Shown here one piece after another: positions 9,850 through 18,947 of a DNA stretch of 64,000 nt. The DNA lies in the NCBI RefSeq assembly GCF_964019385.1, contig NC_088646.1, positions 13,905,405-13,969,404 on the forward strand, written 5' to 3'. The notes beneath the pieces were generated by a model. That model saw nothing but the letters and a program-made list of their open reading frames with translations. It was not told the origin of the DNA and ran no database searches. A program made the translations under genes and the position numbers. The stretch's first letter is position 1. Each line of letters begins with the position of its first letter. Source of the stretch: Sycon ciliatum (lineage: Eukaryota; Porifera; Calcarea; Leucosolenida; Sycettidae).

Positions 9850-10935
9850 TCAATGCTTTGACTGGTTGTAGCGGTCTAGTAGTTGAGGTAGGACGTTGAG
9901 GTACGTGTTCGTGGATTTCTCTGTAAAGTGACGCCACATTCTTGACTTCAACGTTCTATTGAAGCGCTCGACCACCACCGCTTTACCCTCGTTATGGGTG
10001 CTGTACATGATGACGTTGTGTTGTGATAACCATCGTTTCATGGGGGCATTGTAGAATTCCTTGCCTTCGTCTACCCAGAGTTTTAACGGTGTCCTTCCGG
10101 ATGTACTGACAATCTCATCGAACGCATCTCTCACGGCGATACCCGTCTTCGATTTCAAAGGCATTGCCCAGGCATAGCGGCTGTATAAGTCGATGACTGT
10201 TAGCAGGAATTTGATGTTCTTATTGCTTCGGGCAAACCGTTGCATATCCACGAGATCTGCACTCCATATATGGTCAATTGCTCTGCTCTTCACCTTGCGT
10301 CTTTTGAAATGCACTCGTCTGGGCTTGTGCAATTCGTTAGCCAGTTTCGTATGGAACTGTGCGGGTTGTGTCTTCTTCTTCTTCGGTCTTCCATCATGAA
10401 TTGCCCTTTGCACTTTGGTGTCCCACAAGACTCCACCACCGCCTTGCAAGACACCTAAACTGAGAACCAGTTTATCGTTTTCCAGCTTTTCGTCATCATC
10501 AAAGACTCTTCGGAAAATTCGAAGTGCTTCATCCAGACCATATTTGGAAAATAGCTTTCCCATCAATATGGCATACCATCCACATACTGCTGTGCTTCTG
10601 TCTTGAACGGCTTGGGTGTTGGTGATGATCTTACAGTCTGCGTAGGCTTCTTTAAAGAAATCGCACAGTGCAGGTTCAGTGTAATCTTGCTCCATAGTGT
10701 ATAGACTGCGTCCGAAACTGTCGAAAACCAAGATCACGTTTTGCTCGCGACACACGGTCAACCAATGATGTCCGCCTTCCGTTGCATCGTACACCGGTAG
10801 AACGTTGTCGGTGTTGACGATACAAAAGTCTCCATTGTTCAAGGGTAGCAAGAGGTCGTAACTCGTACAGCCCACGAACCCTTCGACACCATTCAATCTT
10901 CCTTTGATATCGGCACTGCTGAGAGGATAGTCCAT
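9850..10935 (-). CDS. adenain-like cysteine protease fused to RVE integrase core
   Basis: A single 361-residue ORF with two enzymes. Residues 1-155 resemble adenovirus-type maturation protease: HHW with His57, FDSFG with Asp72, a Gln around 108-111, and AVCGWY with Cys118 as likely nucleophile. Residues 215-361 are a DDE integrase core: Asp227 (SADLVDM), Asp289 (WVDEGKEF) and Glu323 (VVVERFNR), with 33 residues between the last two. A basic linker (GRPKKKKTQ) joins them. Protease and integrase are usually separate Polinton genes, so the fusion is notable. The ORF stops at a TGA inside the conserved YN.S.H/GMTP integrase motif, and the C-terminal domain follows in frame. The ATG at 10935 directly precedes the protease homology. 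Confidence 0.9.
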   Translation of the reverse strand: MDYPLSSADIKGRLNGVEGFVGCTSYDLLLPLNNGDFCIVNTDNVLPVYDATEGGHHWLTVCREQNVILVFDSFGRSLYTMEQDYTEPALCDFFKEAYADCKIITNTQAVQDRSTAVCGWYAILMGKLFSKYGLDEALRIFRRVFDDDEKLENDKLVLSLGVLQGGGGVLWDTKVQRAIHDGRPKKKKTQPAQFHTKLANELHKPRRVHFKRRKVKSRAIDHIWSADLVDMQRFARSNKNIKFLLTVIDLYSRYAWAMPLKSKTGIAVRDAFDEIVSTSGRTPLKLWVDEGKEFYNAPMKRWLSQHNVIMYSTHNEGKAVVVERFNRTLKSRMWRHFTEKSTNTYLNVLPQLLDRYNQSKH

Positions 10936-10969
10936 TCTTGATCATAGCCTGAAAATATTTGGCACGTGA

Positions 10970-12031
10970 TCACATGGAGCGTCCGCTCAGGATATCCTTG
11001 ATGATACGAGTGATCCTGCTTTTGTCCTTCAGCACCTGTTGAATGAATGATGCATCGTCCACCATCACCTTTTGTGCTCTGATCATGAAATGCTCGGGAT
11101 GGATCAATTTTGCTTCTGTTGTTCTACCATAGGTGGAAGTCATATCGTTGAGATCTTGAAACTTGAGCTGTGATCCCGGTACAGCTAGCACAAGGGTGGT
11201 TAGTTCATGAATCTTTCGTTCCGATCGAAGGAACCCATCGACGTGTTTGTCGATTCCCATGGCACCTGCTATGGCTGCAAACGGGTACCTGGACATGTAG
11301 ATGCGATTCGTCTCGTTCACCAGAGTAGTGTAGTCGTCCAGCGTCTGCGTCTTCAGGGCATCCGCTGCCGCTTCCACCCGACTCCTGAACCTCAGTCGAT
11401 CTTCATCGTAGAGTTGCAGCAGTTGTGATCGGCTTGTGAAATAGTTGCTCTTCAAAAAGGTTACCGGTATATTTGTATGCCGGAGGAAACTGTCCAGGAT
11501 TTGCAGGATCCATCGGTCAAATTCATGATCTTGTAGTAGATTGAAAGGCACCGATGTTAAAGGTGCCTTTCTCTTCTTCCTGACATCTGCAACGGAATCG
11601 CGAACTTGATCGGTAGTGGAATCATAGTTGAGTATGTTGGATGCAATCACATTTCTCACAGACGGGTAACTGATGTGATCGGGATTGTTTTTGAAGTGGG
11701 TGTCATATAGACGCTTTACACGCGGATCGGCTTGCAGTTCCAACAGGGTGGAGGTGTTCAAACTGTGATCTGGCACTTGAGAAAGAACTTTCTTGACGCT
11801 TTTCAAGTAGTTATTGTAGTTATTACCTCCTTTTTGCCGCATCAGTGGTGGTATACCGAGAACTTCCCACGAATTTGCTCTCTTCTTGATGATGTGCTGG
11901 GGATGTTTTGACATAAACTGTAAGGTTTGCAACCTTTTCCGCTTGGGTATCACGAAAGATCCCTTTCTGAGCCCCACTCTTTGTATACTGCTCGGTAGCC
12001 CATTGGAGAATTTCACCGTAAGATGCTCCAT
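10970..12031 (-). CDS. unknown Polinton protein, 353 aa
   Basis: A long open frame between the ATPase and protease-integrase genes, with codon use like its neighbours. I do not recognise a domain. The N-terminal 60 residues are basic (VIPKRKRLQ, HIIKKR), the middle is helical and charged, and there is no signal peptide or clear membrane segment. Its position in the virion gene block suggests a structural or DNA-associated role, but that is inference. A second frame opens upstream at ATG 12041 (MNKNGASYGEILQWATEQY) and also looks coding for about 30 residues, so the true N-terminus may come from that frame through a frameshift. Confidence 0.7.
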   Translation of the reverse strand: MEHLTVKFSNGLPSSIQRVGLRKGSFVIPKRKRLQTLQFMSKHPQHIIKKRANSWEVLGIPPLMRQKGGNNYNNYLKSVKKVLSQVPDHSLNTSTLLELQADPRVKRLYDTHFKNNPDHISYPSVRNVIASNILNYDSTTDQVRDSVADVRKKRKAPLTSVPFNLLQDHEFDRWILQILDSFLRHTNIPVTFLKSNYFTSRSQLLQLYDEDRLRFRSRVEAAADALKTQTLDDYTTLVNETNRIYMSRYPFAAIAGAMGIDKHVDGFLRSERKIHELTTLVLAVPGSQLKFQDLNDMTSTYGRTTEAKLIHPEHFMIRAQKVMVDDASFIQQVLKDKSRITRIIKDILSGRSM

Positions 12032-12041
12032 TCTTATTCAT

Positions 12042-12277
12042 GGTTGGAATTTTTTTACGTTTCAGCTAACTTTCGGGCTAACATTTCGGCTAATTTCTGG
12101 GCTAACTTTTCGGCTATTATTGGATTTTTTTATTATTATATTTATTTTTTTTATTTTTTTTAGAACGAAACAGCATGCTGTCCGCAGATTGAGTTTTTTT
12201 TTTAAATATATATATTTTTTTATTTTTTTTATTTTATCGCACACACACGCACACACACACACACATCAACGAGGGGT
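12042..12277. other. AT-rich and CA-repeat spacer in the Polinton
   Basis: Low-complexity gap between the ATPase and the 353-aa gene: repeated gctaacttt/gctaatttc words (12065-12120), long T and TA runs (12121-12236) and a short (CA)n at 12241-12265. It contains no convincing ORF. It is the largest non-coding gap among the virion genes and could hold transcription end and start signals. Confidence 0.6.
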
Positions 12278-13030
12278 TTATTCAAAAAACACCTTTAATG
12301 CAGTGTCTTCGCAATACGTGTAGTACTGATTAGAAGAGCAATCAATGGTTAGGATAGGCCTACGACACACCGTTAATAACTTCTCATACAATCTAAAGAT
12401 AATGAATGACTTCGTACACAGACCACCAAACAGAGTATTGAGATAACGTTTGATGTTGCTTTTATCGGTGAAGCGAAACAGATACATAAAGTTTGCATTG
12501 ATCTTCATGTCCTTAATGTTATCAAAGCTCTGAGAGAGAAAGAACACGTTCAACTTATGATGATGACTGTACATGGTGAAGAACTTGTAGAGACACTCTC
12601 TTTGACTACCATGCTTCAAACCCATCACTCTGATGTCATCAATGATCACATAGGTATTAGGCTGGAGATCCATGTCTTCGATGCACTCGGGCATGATGCT
12701 GTAATGCTTAAAGGATTTGAGGTTTGGAAGACGATACTGATCGGCCGGCGTGTTGGAGATGACCACCATACGCTCGGGTTCCACGCGTTTCAGGAGTTTG
12801 ATGAGAAAGTGGGATTTACCCATGTTGCTCTGTCCCAGAAACAATACGTTTTGTCCCCAGGATTTCAGAGCAGGAATGATTTCCGTGAACCAATCCTTAG
12901 ACTCGAATTGAAGACCAGGAACGTGCAGCTTGTGTCGAGCAGTGACCGTGGATGGAACATCGTCATTCCTTACGGGACTAGCCTTTTTCTTCCTCTCGCT
13001 TTCCTGTCCAAGGAGCGAGATAAAGTCCAT
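12278..13030 (-). CDS. FtsK/HerA-type DNA-packaging ATPase (A32-like)
   Basis: A 250-residue P-loop ATPase. Walker A is GQSNMGKS at residues 66-73, Walker B is TYVIIDD at about 126-132, and a sensor-like VFFLSQSF follows at about 160. Size and motif layout fit the genome-packaging ATPases of Polintons, adenovirus-like adintoviruses and NCLDVs (A32 family), which pump DNA into the capsid. It begins three bases from the end of the core-protein gene, so the two are probably co-transcribed. The ORF is intact. Confidence 0.9.
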   Translation of the reverse strand: MDFISLLGQESERKKKASPVRNDDVPSTVTARHKLHVPGLQFESKDWFTEIIPALKSWGQNVLFLGQSNMGKSHFLIKLLKRVEPERMVVISNTPADQYRLPNLKSFKHYSIMPECIEDMDLQPNTYVIIDDIRVMGLKHGSQRECLYKFFTMYSHHHKLNVFFLSQSFDNIKDMKINANFMYLFRFTDKSNIKRYLNTLFGGLCTKSFIIFRLYEKLLTVCRRPILTIDCSSNQYYTYCEDTALKVFFE

Positions 13031-13032
13031 GA

Positions 13033-13824
13033 TCAGATGTTGAAGGATGGGCCGATGTGAGCGGAACTCAGAGAAGACGGTCCTGCACTGTTAATGTTCT
13101 GTCGAATTTTTTGAGCAAATGGGGTTTCAGGACGGGTCAGTGATCTCTGTGGTGGTGGTGGTGCAGACAGGAATGACGAAGCTTCGTTCAGGGCACGATG
13201 TCCTAATTGCTTGAACAAGGCCCTTCCTTGTTTCTTTATTCCTCGTGTGTTGCGACCTTTGGAGAGAATTTGACGAGCTGGCTTTTTGGTTTTTCGAGGT
13301 GCTCGTTGCCGAATGTTCTTCGGAGCGTGACGACGACGACTTTTAGCGCGCTTCGTGGTACCTGTTGATCTTCCCTTCCTTACTCCTCTACCGAATATTT
13401 TATCCATGACGTTGTCACCTAGTGATGCCATGGTACCCATTGCTAAGGGAGCAGCCAGATTCGTTAGTAGTGGTATGGCCTTGGCGGCTAATCCTGGTGG
13501 AATGGCTAGACCACCTCGGTGCATGGACGGGTTGTAAGCCGTTTTCATTTGTGCTTCCACGATGTCTCCGGACTCTCCTCTCCCCAAAAGCATGGGAAGA
13601 AGCGTCATTCCTGCCATGGCAGCCAAGGGTCCAAGTCCACCGCGTTGCATGTCATCTTGTTTTGTCATGGGTTCCGCCATCTGCTTGTCCATCTCCTCGG
13701 GTCCAGCACCAATAAGGTTTTTCCAGAAGCTCTTTTTCCAGAAGAAACCACCGTGTTGTCGACTCGACGATTTCAAATCACCACCGTAGACACGATGTCT
13801 GGTCTCTAGGTCACCACCTTCCAT
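13033..13824 (-). CDS. basic virion core protein, adenovirus pX/pVI-like
   Basis: A 263-residue protein between the major capsid and ATPase genes. It has a Gly-rich N-terminus (YGGDLKSS), hydrophobic stretches at about 63-83 (PLAAMAGMTLLPMLLG) and 105-135 (PLLTNLAAPLAMGTMASLG), and a strongly basic segment at about 146-186 rich in R and K (KRAKSRRRH, PRKTKKPAR). Membrane-active plus DNA-condensing composition is typical of the pX/pVI-like proteins encoded beside the hexon in adintoviruses and Polintons, which are cleaved by the adenain-like protease. Assignment rests on composition and position rather than a sharp motif. Confidence 0.7.
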   Translation of the reverse strand: MEGGDLETRHRVYGGDLKSSSRQHGGFFWKKSFWKNLIGAGPEEMDKQMAEPMTKQDDMQRGGLGPLAAMAGMTLLPMLLGRGESGDIVEAQMKTAYNPSMHRGGLAIPPGLAAKAIPLLTNLAAPLAMGTMASLGDNVMDKIFGRGVRKGRSTGTTKRAKSRRRHAPKNIRQRAPRKTKKPARQILSKGRNTRGIKKQGRALFKQLGHRALNEASSFLSAPPPPQRSLTRPETPFAQKIRQNINSAGPSSLSSAHIGPSFNI

Positions 13825-13855
13825 GATGCCCTTTTAGTACTAGATCGGAATTAAT

Positions 13856-15457
13856 TTATACAACTTCGGCTTTGATGCCTTCGTCTTTGCTCATGGTGTA
13901 CAGGTACTTGTCCATGCAGAGAAGGTTGACTTTGATCGAGGCACCATTTTCGCTAGGTCTTCTCAACGGAGCGTTTGTCACGTCGTTAAATTGATAGTCG
14001 ATGGACAGATTTCCTCTCGATCTTGGATTGTCTGTCATCCGATCCAGATTCAAGTTGATAGGCACCATAAAGTAGTGATTGCAGTAATCTGCAGCAGTGA
14101 TGGGGATTTGCGTTCCATACGTCTTGCCGAAAAAGTCTTGAACCAGATTGTAGCCACGCAGGTAGGAGGATTTGTTGTAATCGTAGAAGTATTGTCCTTC
14201 CGTATTACGACTCACATCCCACTGGAACTTGAGCGGGTTGTCAAAGAGCGTCTCGTCGTTGACAGTGACGCGAAGTTGACTGAGATTTGCATGAATCATG
14301 GCCAGTCTGTTCGAAGAATGTGATGCTTGGCCTCCAGCCAATGTTGGTTGTGTACCATGAGTCAAATCCGTGAAGAACAGGATCATTCTGCGTGGTATGT
14401 CTGCATTGTGAAGCAGTTCCAGTGTACCAGCATCATCTGAAATGCTCTTTTGTATGAGACGAGGGCACCACGTGTGGAAATAGAGTTGCTTGGGAAGGCG
14501 TACACGATCGGTAAGATTGGGTTCCATGCGATAGGTAGTGTACACAAAGTCCAGTTGGAGTAGATCGATGTTAATATCACCGACACTCAGAGCACTGTTG
14601 CCACCACCGCCCTGATCGCTAAGCATGATGTATCTGGAAAGCTCGGATTGGGGTAGATCAAAGCGAAGCTTCATCTGTGTACCCGGCGGTAACCAAGCAT
14701 CGTCCTGATTGAAAAACGGTAGGAAGGGTCTCAGCTTGTATTGAAACCGTCCAACGGCTGCCCGAAGTGCATTTTCCTGTACCGTGTTGGAGAAGCCTTC
14801 GTTGGTGACAAGCTCGACGGTGGGTGCACGCTTGGGTGTGAAATTAGCGGCGAAATCCGGTGCTCGTGCTGCATCAGCGTGTACAGCGTTTGTTTCGAAG
14901 GCATAGCCATGCTTACGCTTCACACCAAGTTGATAGGGCGATAAATCCACACCTCTCAATGCTCTTTGCGGATCCAGTTTCTGTAGACCGTAGAGATCCG
15001 AGTCAACGTACTGAAGGCGTTCGCTGCTGCTTTCCATTAGACTGAGGATATGTTGAACCATCTGCATGTCGGCAACTTTACTCGATTGCGTGACCTCTGT
15101 TCCGTTGATCTCCACTCGAATGTTCTTGAACCACGAAAAGGCTGGTGACGTGGTGCACACCCATCGCGTATAGCCTCCAGGTTGATTATCGAGATTGTTT
15201 TTGACACTATAGCGCATTTTCACGATGAAATAGCTCTCCCCGAGAGCAATGAAATTCGGTGACGAGATGTCCAGTTCATTGTTCAGGGATGGTGGTGAGC
15301 GATCTGCTGTGGAAAAGAGTCGTACTCCGCGTCTACCCTCAAGCAACGAGAGTTTCTTCTCCGTCCTGTCGAGGATGTTCTTCTGAACGATCTTCGTGTT
15401 GGTCAGGAGTCCCGTGAAGGACTCCGGAGCTTGCGGCGAGTAGATCTCCTGTGCCAT
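13856..15457 (-). CDS. major capsid protein (double jelly-roll, hexon-like)
   Basis: A 533-residue intact ORF of the size and character of Maverick/adintovirus major capsid proteins: beta-rich throughout, with the conserved N-terminal region around FSTADRSPPSLNNELDISSP, WFKNIRVEINGTEV near 105, and C-terminal strands (LRVTVNDETLFDNPLKF). It would form the pseudo-hexagonal trimers of an icosahedral shell. An AT-rich TATTATAATG stretch lies 15-25 bases before the ATG. Its first 119 bases overlap the end of the preceding membrane-protein gene in another frame. Confidence 0.9.
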   Translation of the reverse strand: MAQEIYSPQAPESFTGLLTNTKIVQKNILDRTEKKLSLLEGRRGVRLFSTADRSPPSLNNELDISSPNFIALGESYFIVKMRYSVKNNLDNQPGGYTRWVCTTSPAFSWFKNIRVEINGTEVTQSSKVADMQMVQHILSLMESSSERLQYVDSDLYGLQKLDPQRALRGVDLSPYQLGVKRKHGYAFETNAVHADAARAPDFAANFTPKRAPTVELVTNEGFSNTVQENALRAAVGRFQYKLRPFLPFFNQDDAWLPPGTQMKLRFDLPQSELSRYIMLSDQGGGGNSALSVGDINIDLLQLDFVYTTYRMEPNLTDRVRLPKQLYFHTWCPRLIQKSISDDAGTLELLHNADIPRRMILFFTDLTHGTQPTLAGGQASHSSNRLAMIHANLSQLRVTVNDETLFDNPLKFQWDVSRNTEGQYFYDYNKSSYLRGYNLVQDFFGKTYGTQIPITAADYCNHYFMVPINLNLDRMTDNPRSRGNLSIDYQFNDVTNAPLRRPSENGASIKVNLLCMDKYLYTMSKDEGIKAEVV

Positions 15458-15944
15458 TCTTGCCAGTCACATTATAATAGGGGCGAATTTTTTTCAACGA
15501 TCCAATATCCAGTGTCTTGCGAAAGTCGTTCATCATCGCTATCAATCGTCGATGCTCCTCGTTAGTGAGCTTCCCATCTTCCAGAGTGATGCCCAATTCC
15601 AACATGAACGCGTCTTCAGCTCTCTCCATCTGCTGCAGTTGTTCGATACACGTGACAAGCTGACGTTTGGTGTCGAGAACGTGTTTGCCTATGCATGCCA
15701 TGATCACGCCGATGATCGTGCTACTGATGGCGATGATTCGAATGCGATGTTCTCCAGATACGACACCACTCCCTTGGAGAATATTGAGAAGGGTTTGAGT
15801 GAGTATGAGAAAGGACAAGATTGCGGTGTTGTAAATCACGTACTTCTCCAGGCAACGCACCTTTTCGCTCTCCAATTCCTTTCGTTTTGCTATATCCTCC
15901 ACCATGTCTCGCACGTGGCGGACACGAACATCTGGAAGATCCAT
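15339..15944 (-). CDS. two-TM membrane protein of the virion gene block
   Basis: A 201-residue protein with a charged N-terminal helix, two hydrophobic segments (about 40-57, AILSFLILTQTLLNIL; about 70-86, IIAISSTIIGVIMACIG) separated by a short loop, and a helical cytoplasmic-type tail. A hairpin membrane protein in this position could serve in entry or membrane interaction. No family was recognised. The gene starts one base after the penton stop and its last 40 codons overlap the major capsid gene, so the C-terminus there is constrained by two frames. Confidence 0.75.
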   Translation of the reverse strand: MDLPDVRVRHVRDMVEDIAKRKELESEKVRCLEKYVIYNTAILSFLILTQTLLNILQGSGVVSGEHRIRIIAISSTIIGVIMACIGKHVLDTKRQLVTCIEQLQQMERAEDAFMLELGITLEDGKLTNEEHRRLIAMMNDFRKTLDIGSLKKIRPYYNVTGKNGTGDLLAASSGVLHGTPDQHEDRSEEHPRQDGEETLVA

Positions 15945-16691
15945 CTAAGTGGTGCTGGTGATCCGAAGATCAAGGTAGACGGGATATCCGGAAGTGATGT
16001 GTTCGCCGGTGTTGAATTTCAACCAAAACGAAATGCTAGTCACGTTTTCGTGTGGAAGCAGCAATCGCTTGTCTTCTTTTCCAAACACGTAGTTATTCAA
16101 ACCGTTGAGGGTTTGAATGAGAAAGGTCTTCAACACCCTCGAATCAGTGTTGTCTTCGTACTCCACAGCAGGTCCAATGAGGTCGGTGTAGAGCAGGACA
16201 AGTCGTCTGTCTTTTGTCAGATCCACAGCGAACGGGAACGTGTGAGATCCCTCGATCGTGTATGGCTTGAGAATAGTGCCCACACCCAGCACCAATCCGG
16301 GTGAGTCCTTCTTCAACAAGCACCGTTTCTTCCTGGGTACCGAGACACTTATGCGGCTGGTGTGACGAGAGTAGGAAAACACAATGTCTCCGTGTCCTGC
16401 TCGTTTCAGAGTGGCATTGATTATAGACACCAAATCGTCTACATCGCTGTATGTTCCCGTCTTGATGGACAGTCTATCCTCTTCTTCTTCTTCTTCTTCT
16501 TCTCCATGTACCACATAGAGTTTGTTCGTTGCCTCGTCTATGTTCTCAAAGTGTACTTCAAACTGAGCCGATTCAACATGCAAGACTTTATCGCGCGTAT
16601 CCAGGTCCTTCACATTTAGAGTAAAGTTCGGTTTGTGCAATCCCCTGCTCACCCCCGACGTGTTGTTCGCCACCGTCAGTATCACAGACAT
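15945..16691 (-). CDS. penton-like minor capsid protein (single jelly-roll)
   Basis: A 248-residue beta-rich protein beginning MSVILTVANNTSG, with the size, position next to the capsid genes and N-terminal pattern expected of Polinton minor capsid (penton) proteins, which close the vertices of the icosahedron. Residues 63-71 are a run of Glu encoded by a (GAA)n microsatellite in a loop, likely variable in length. ORF intact. Confidence 0.8.
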   Translation of the reverse strand: MSVILTVANNTSGVSRGLHKPNFTLNVKDLDTRDKVLHVESAQFEVHFENIDEATNKLYVVHGEEEEEEEEDRLSIKTGTYSDVDDLVSIINATLKRAGHGDIVFSYSRHTSRISVSVPRKKRCLLKKDSPGLVLGVGTILKPYTIEGSHTFPFAVDLTKDRRLVLLYTDLIGPAVEYEDNTDSRVLKTFLIQTLNGLNNYVFGKEDKRLLLPHENVTSISFWLKFNTGEHITSGYPVYLDLRITSTT

Positions 16692-16808
16692 TTTGATGTT
16701 GTGATGGTAATCACTATAGGTAGGTTTTATTTTTCATTTTCATCTCAAGAATGTAGAGTAGCATGTGTGCGCTATATATTATATGTACAATCGAAGTACT
16801 TAATACTT

Positions 16809-18551
16809 TCAGATATTGTAGTGTGCCATGAGTTCTGTGTTGATGCCCTGGATTGTGTGAGAAGATAAACTCTCGACAAAGTGCAAATGACAGAACAACT
16901 TTGACGTAGTGCCGTTGAAGAATTGAGTACCACCAATGCGATAATCGCAATCTTCGATTCCATTGGTTCTGGAAAATGGATCCGTGTCCAAGTTGGAATG
17001 TATCAAAAAGGAGTTTACGTATAGAGTGAATAGGCCTTCTGAATTCCGAGCGTAACTTATGACACACTTTGTACCCAAGAGATCCGTCATGCTCGACACA
17101 GGCTTATCCAAAGCCGCCGATAATTGGTTCGTTAAAGACGAAACGGGTAGGTTGAATGATGAAGAGCCGGAACCCGTGAAGTAGTTGCCACTTATGTGGG
17201 TGGCAGTGAACAACACGTACAAACTATCCAAGGTGAAATTTCCGACAGTATCGATGTCGAATGCCTTCAACGCCATGTTTCTAGGGTCAGGTGCGTCCAC
17301 TTGAATAACTTGGAACATTGCAAAAGACATGTTGTCGTCAAACAGATTGACGAATCGTTCTCTAATGGAAACTTGCTCGTGTTGTGAAATGTTGAGGTAG
17401 AAGTGACCGTCTCGGAACATGTCGATGTCGTTCACGATGATTCTCTTGTCATTCAAGTCAACGAGATTTCCACCTCTGTACTTGTTTCTGCTCACCCTGG
17501 TGACGGATTCAAATCTGCTAGGATGAGAGTATATGTAGAGGTAGGCGTTTCTCCGAATGTAAGGTAGTAGATGAAACGGATCGGATAGGTTCTGATTTGA
17601 TTGCGGACCCACGGGACCTCTGGTTCCTTGGGGACCCACGGGACCTCTTTTTCCTGGAGGACCGGTTGGACCGATGGTTCCTTGGGGGCCAACGGGGCCT
17701 ATGGTTCCTTGATCACCTTGGACACCACGTTCACCTTGTGAGCCGTCTTGCCCATCTTGTCCTCTAGGTCCAATCTCACATTCAGGACCCACTAATCCAC
17801 GTTCTCCACGTGGTCCAACTTTACCTCTGGGACCTTCTGGACCAGGTATTCCTTGATCACCTTTTTGACCGCGCTCACCACCTTGTCCATCAGCTCCTCT
17901 AGGTCCAGTCTCACCTTGAGGACCGATCAATCCACGTTCTCCACGTGGACCAGCTTCATCTCTTGATCTATGAAGCCGACCGAAAGCCTTCCATTCCGAG
18001 CTGAATTTCTTGTACAAGATGAGCGTGGTTGCGTCCACATAGAAGTCGCCGTTTCTCCCTACAGAGTTCAGTGGCATATCACCTCCGCTAAGCCATCCCA
18101 ATCCCCGATCACCACGAGGACCTTTCATCTTGCGCACAGCGTCGATGTCGTGTTGCAATCTTGATGATGATTGACGGATTTCATTCTTCACCCAACCGGC
18201 AGGGACAGCACATGTCAAAGAGCTATCGTCGTACGTCAAATTACAGATGGAATGCTCGTTCATGTCGAGGTTAGCATCCATGGGCACGGATCCGTCTGTT
18301 TTAACGTGCAGCTCATCAGCTGCTATGGCTTGATCTGTGTAGCGCATAGATCTGTTTTCCACATCTTGCACATTGCTCTCATCGGCTTTCTCCTCTTTCA
18401 GTTTCTCCACATCATGAACCAAGGTGTTTTCGGTGTCATCGTTCCCCACAACCGATTGCATCTCGGCAATGTCATTCCGCATGCTTTGCATGTGTTTGAG
18501 GGAGGCCTCGTCACCATCACTCCTATGGAAATGCGTAGCCCAGTATGCCAT
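16809..18551 (-). CDS. collagen-like fibre protein with LamG-like C-terminus
   Basis: About 580 residues from ATG 18551 (MAYWATHFHRS). An in-frame ATG at 18569 lies in a (CA)n tract and is a less likely start. A coiled N-terminal region (to about 135) precedes a first Gly-X-Y patch (GPRGDRGLG), a short globular insert, and a long Gly-X-Y domain at about 205-325 (GPRGERGLIGPQGETG and so on). The last 230 residues are beta-rich with a concanavalin/LamG-like feel (CDYRIGGTQFFNG, HIQG-type end). The layout is that of a trimeric fibre or spike for attachment. Collagen-like proteins are known from some virophages and large viruses. Confidence 0.8.
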   Translation of the reverse strand: MAYWATHFHRSDGDEASLKHMQSMRNDIAEMQSVVGNDDTENTLVHDVEKLKEEKADESNVQDVENRSMRYTDQAIAADELHVKTDGSVPMDANLDMNEHSICNLTYDDSSLTCAVPAGWVKNEIRQSSSRLQHDIDAVRKMKGPRGDRGLGWLSGGDMPLNSVGRNGDFYVDATTLILYKKFSSEWKAFGRLHRSRDEAGPRGERGLIGPQGETGPRGADGQGGERGQKGDQGIPGPEGPRGKVGPRGERGLVGPECEIGPRGQDGQDGSQGERGVQGDQGTIGPVGPQGTIGPTGPPGKRGPVGPQGTRGPVGPQSNQNLSDPFHLLPYIRRNAYLYIYSHPSRFESVTRVSRNKYRGGNLVDLNDKRIIVNDIDMFRDGHFYLNISQHEQVSIRERFVNLFDDNMSFAMFQVIQVDAPDPRNMALKAFDIDTVGNFTLDSLYVLFTATHISGNYFTGSGSSSFNLPVSSLTNQLSAALDKPVSSMTDLLGTKCVISYARNSEGLFTLYVNSFLIHSNLDTDPFSRTNGIEDCDYRIGGTQFFNGTTSKLFCHLHFVESLSSHTIQGINTELMAHYNI

Positions 18552-18569
18552 CTTCGCACACACACACAC

Positions 18570-18947
18570 ACACTGTACTAATTAGGTTAGGAAATATTTT
18601 CTTTCTCAAATAAATCGTATTCCTTAATGGGTGTGCACATGAGATCACCCTGGTTCATCTTTCCCAATTCCATTCTTTTCACATCCTGCAACCCATTCTC
18701 CACTAGTAGGAGTGGGGATACTAGAGTCAGAAGAGGCAAGACAGCACTCTTCAGTGGACGTACTACTCGACACAACACCACCCATACTTGTTCTTTAGAA
18801 GTTTTATTGTTTATTTTTATTATTTTTTATTATTATTATTATTTTTTTTATGACTATCATGAGATATTGGAGTAGAAAGTAGTATACAGTCAATCAAGCC
18901 CGCCAAAAATATTTGACCAATCAGCATCGTGCACGCTAAAATCCATC
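18570..18947 (-). other. gap with a possible small ORF (18587-18781)
   Basis: Between the fibre and TFIIB-like genes. A 64-codon frame ends KEYDLFEKENIS with a TAA at 18587, but it lacks an ATG upstream of the internal METs and is not recognised. A competing 46-codon ATG frame starts at about 18786. The rest (18795-18850) is a T/A-rich microsatellite (tttattattttttattatta). I would not call a firm gene here. Confidence 0.3.
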
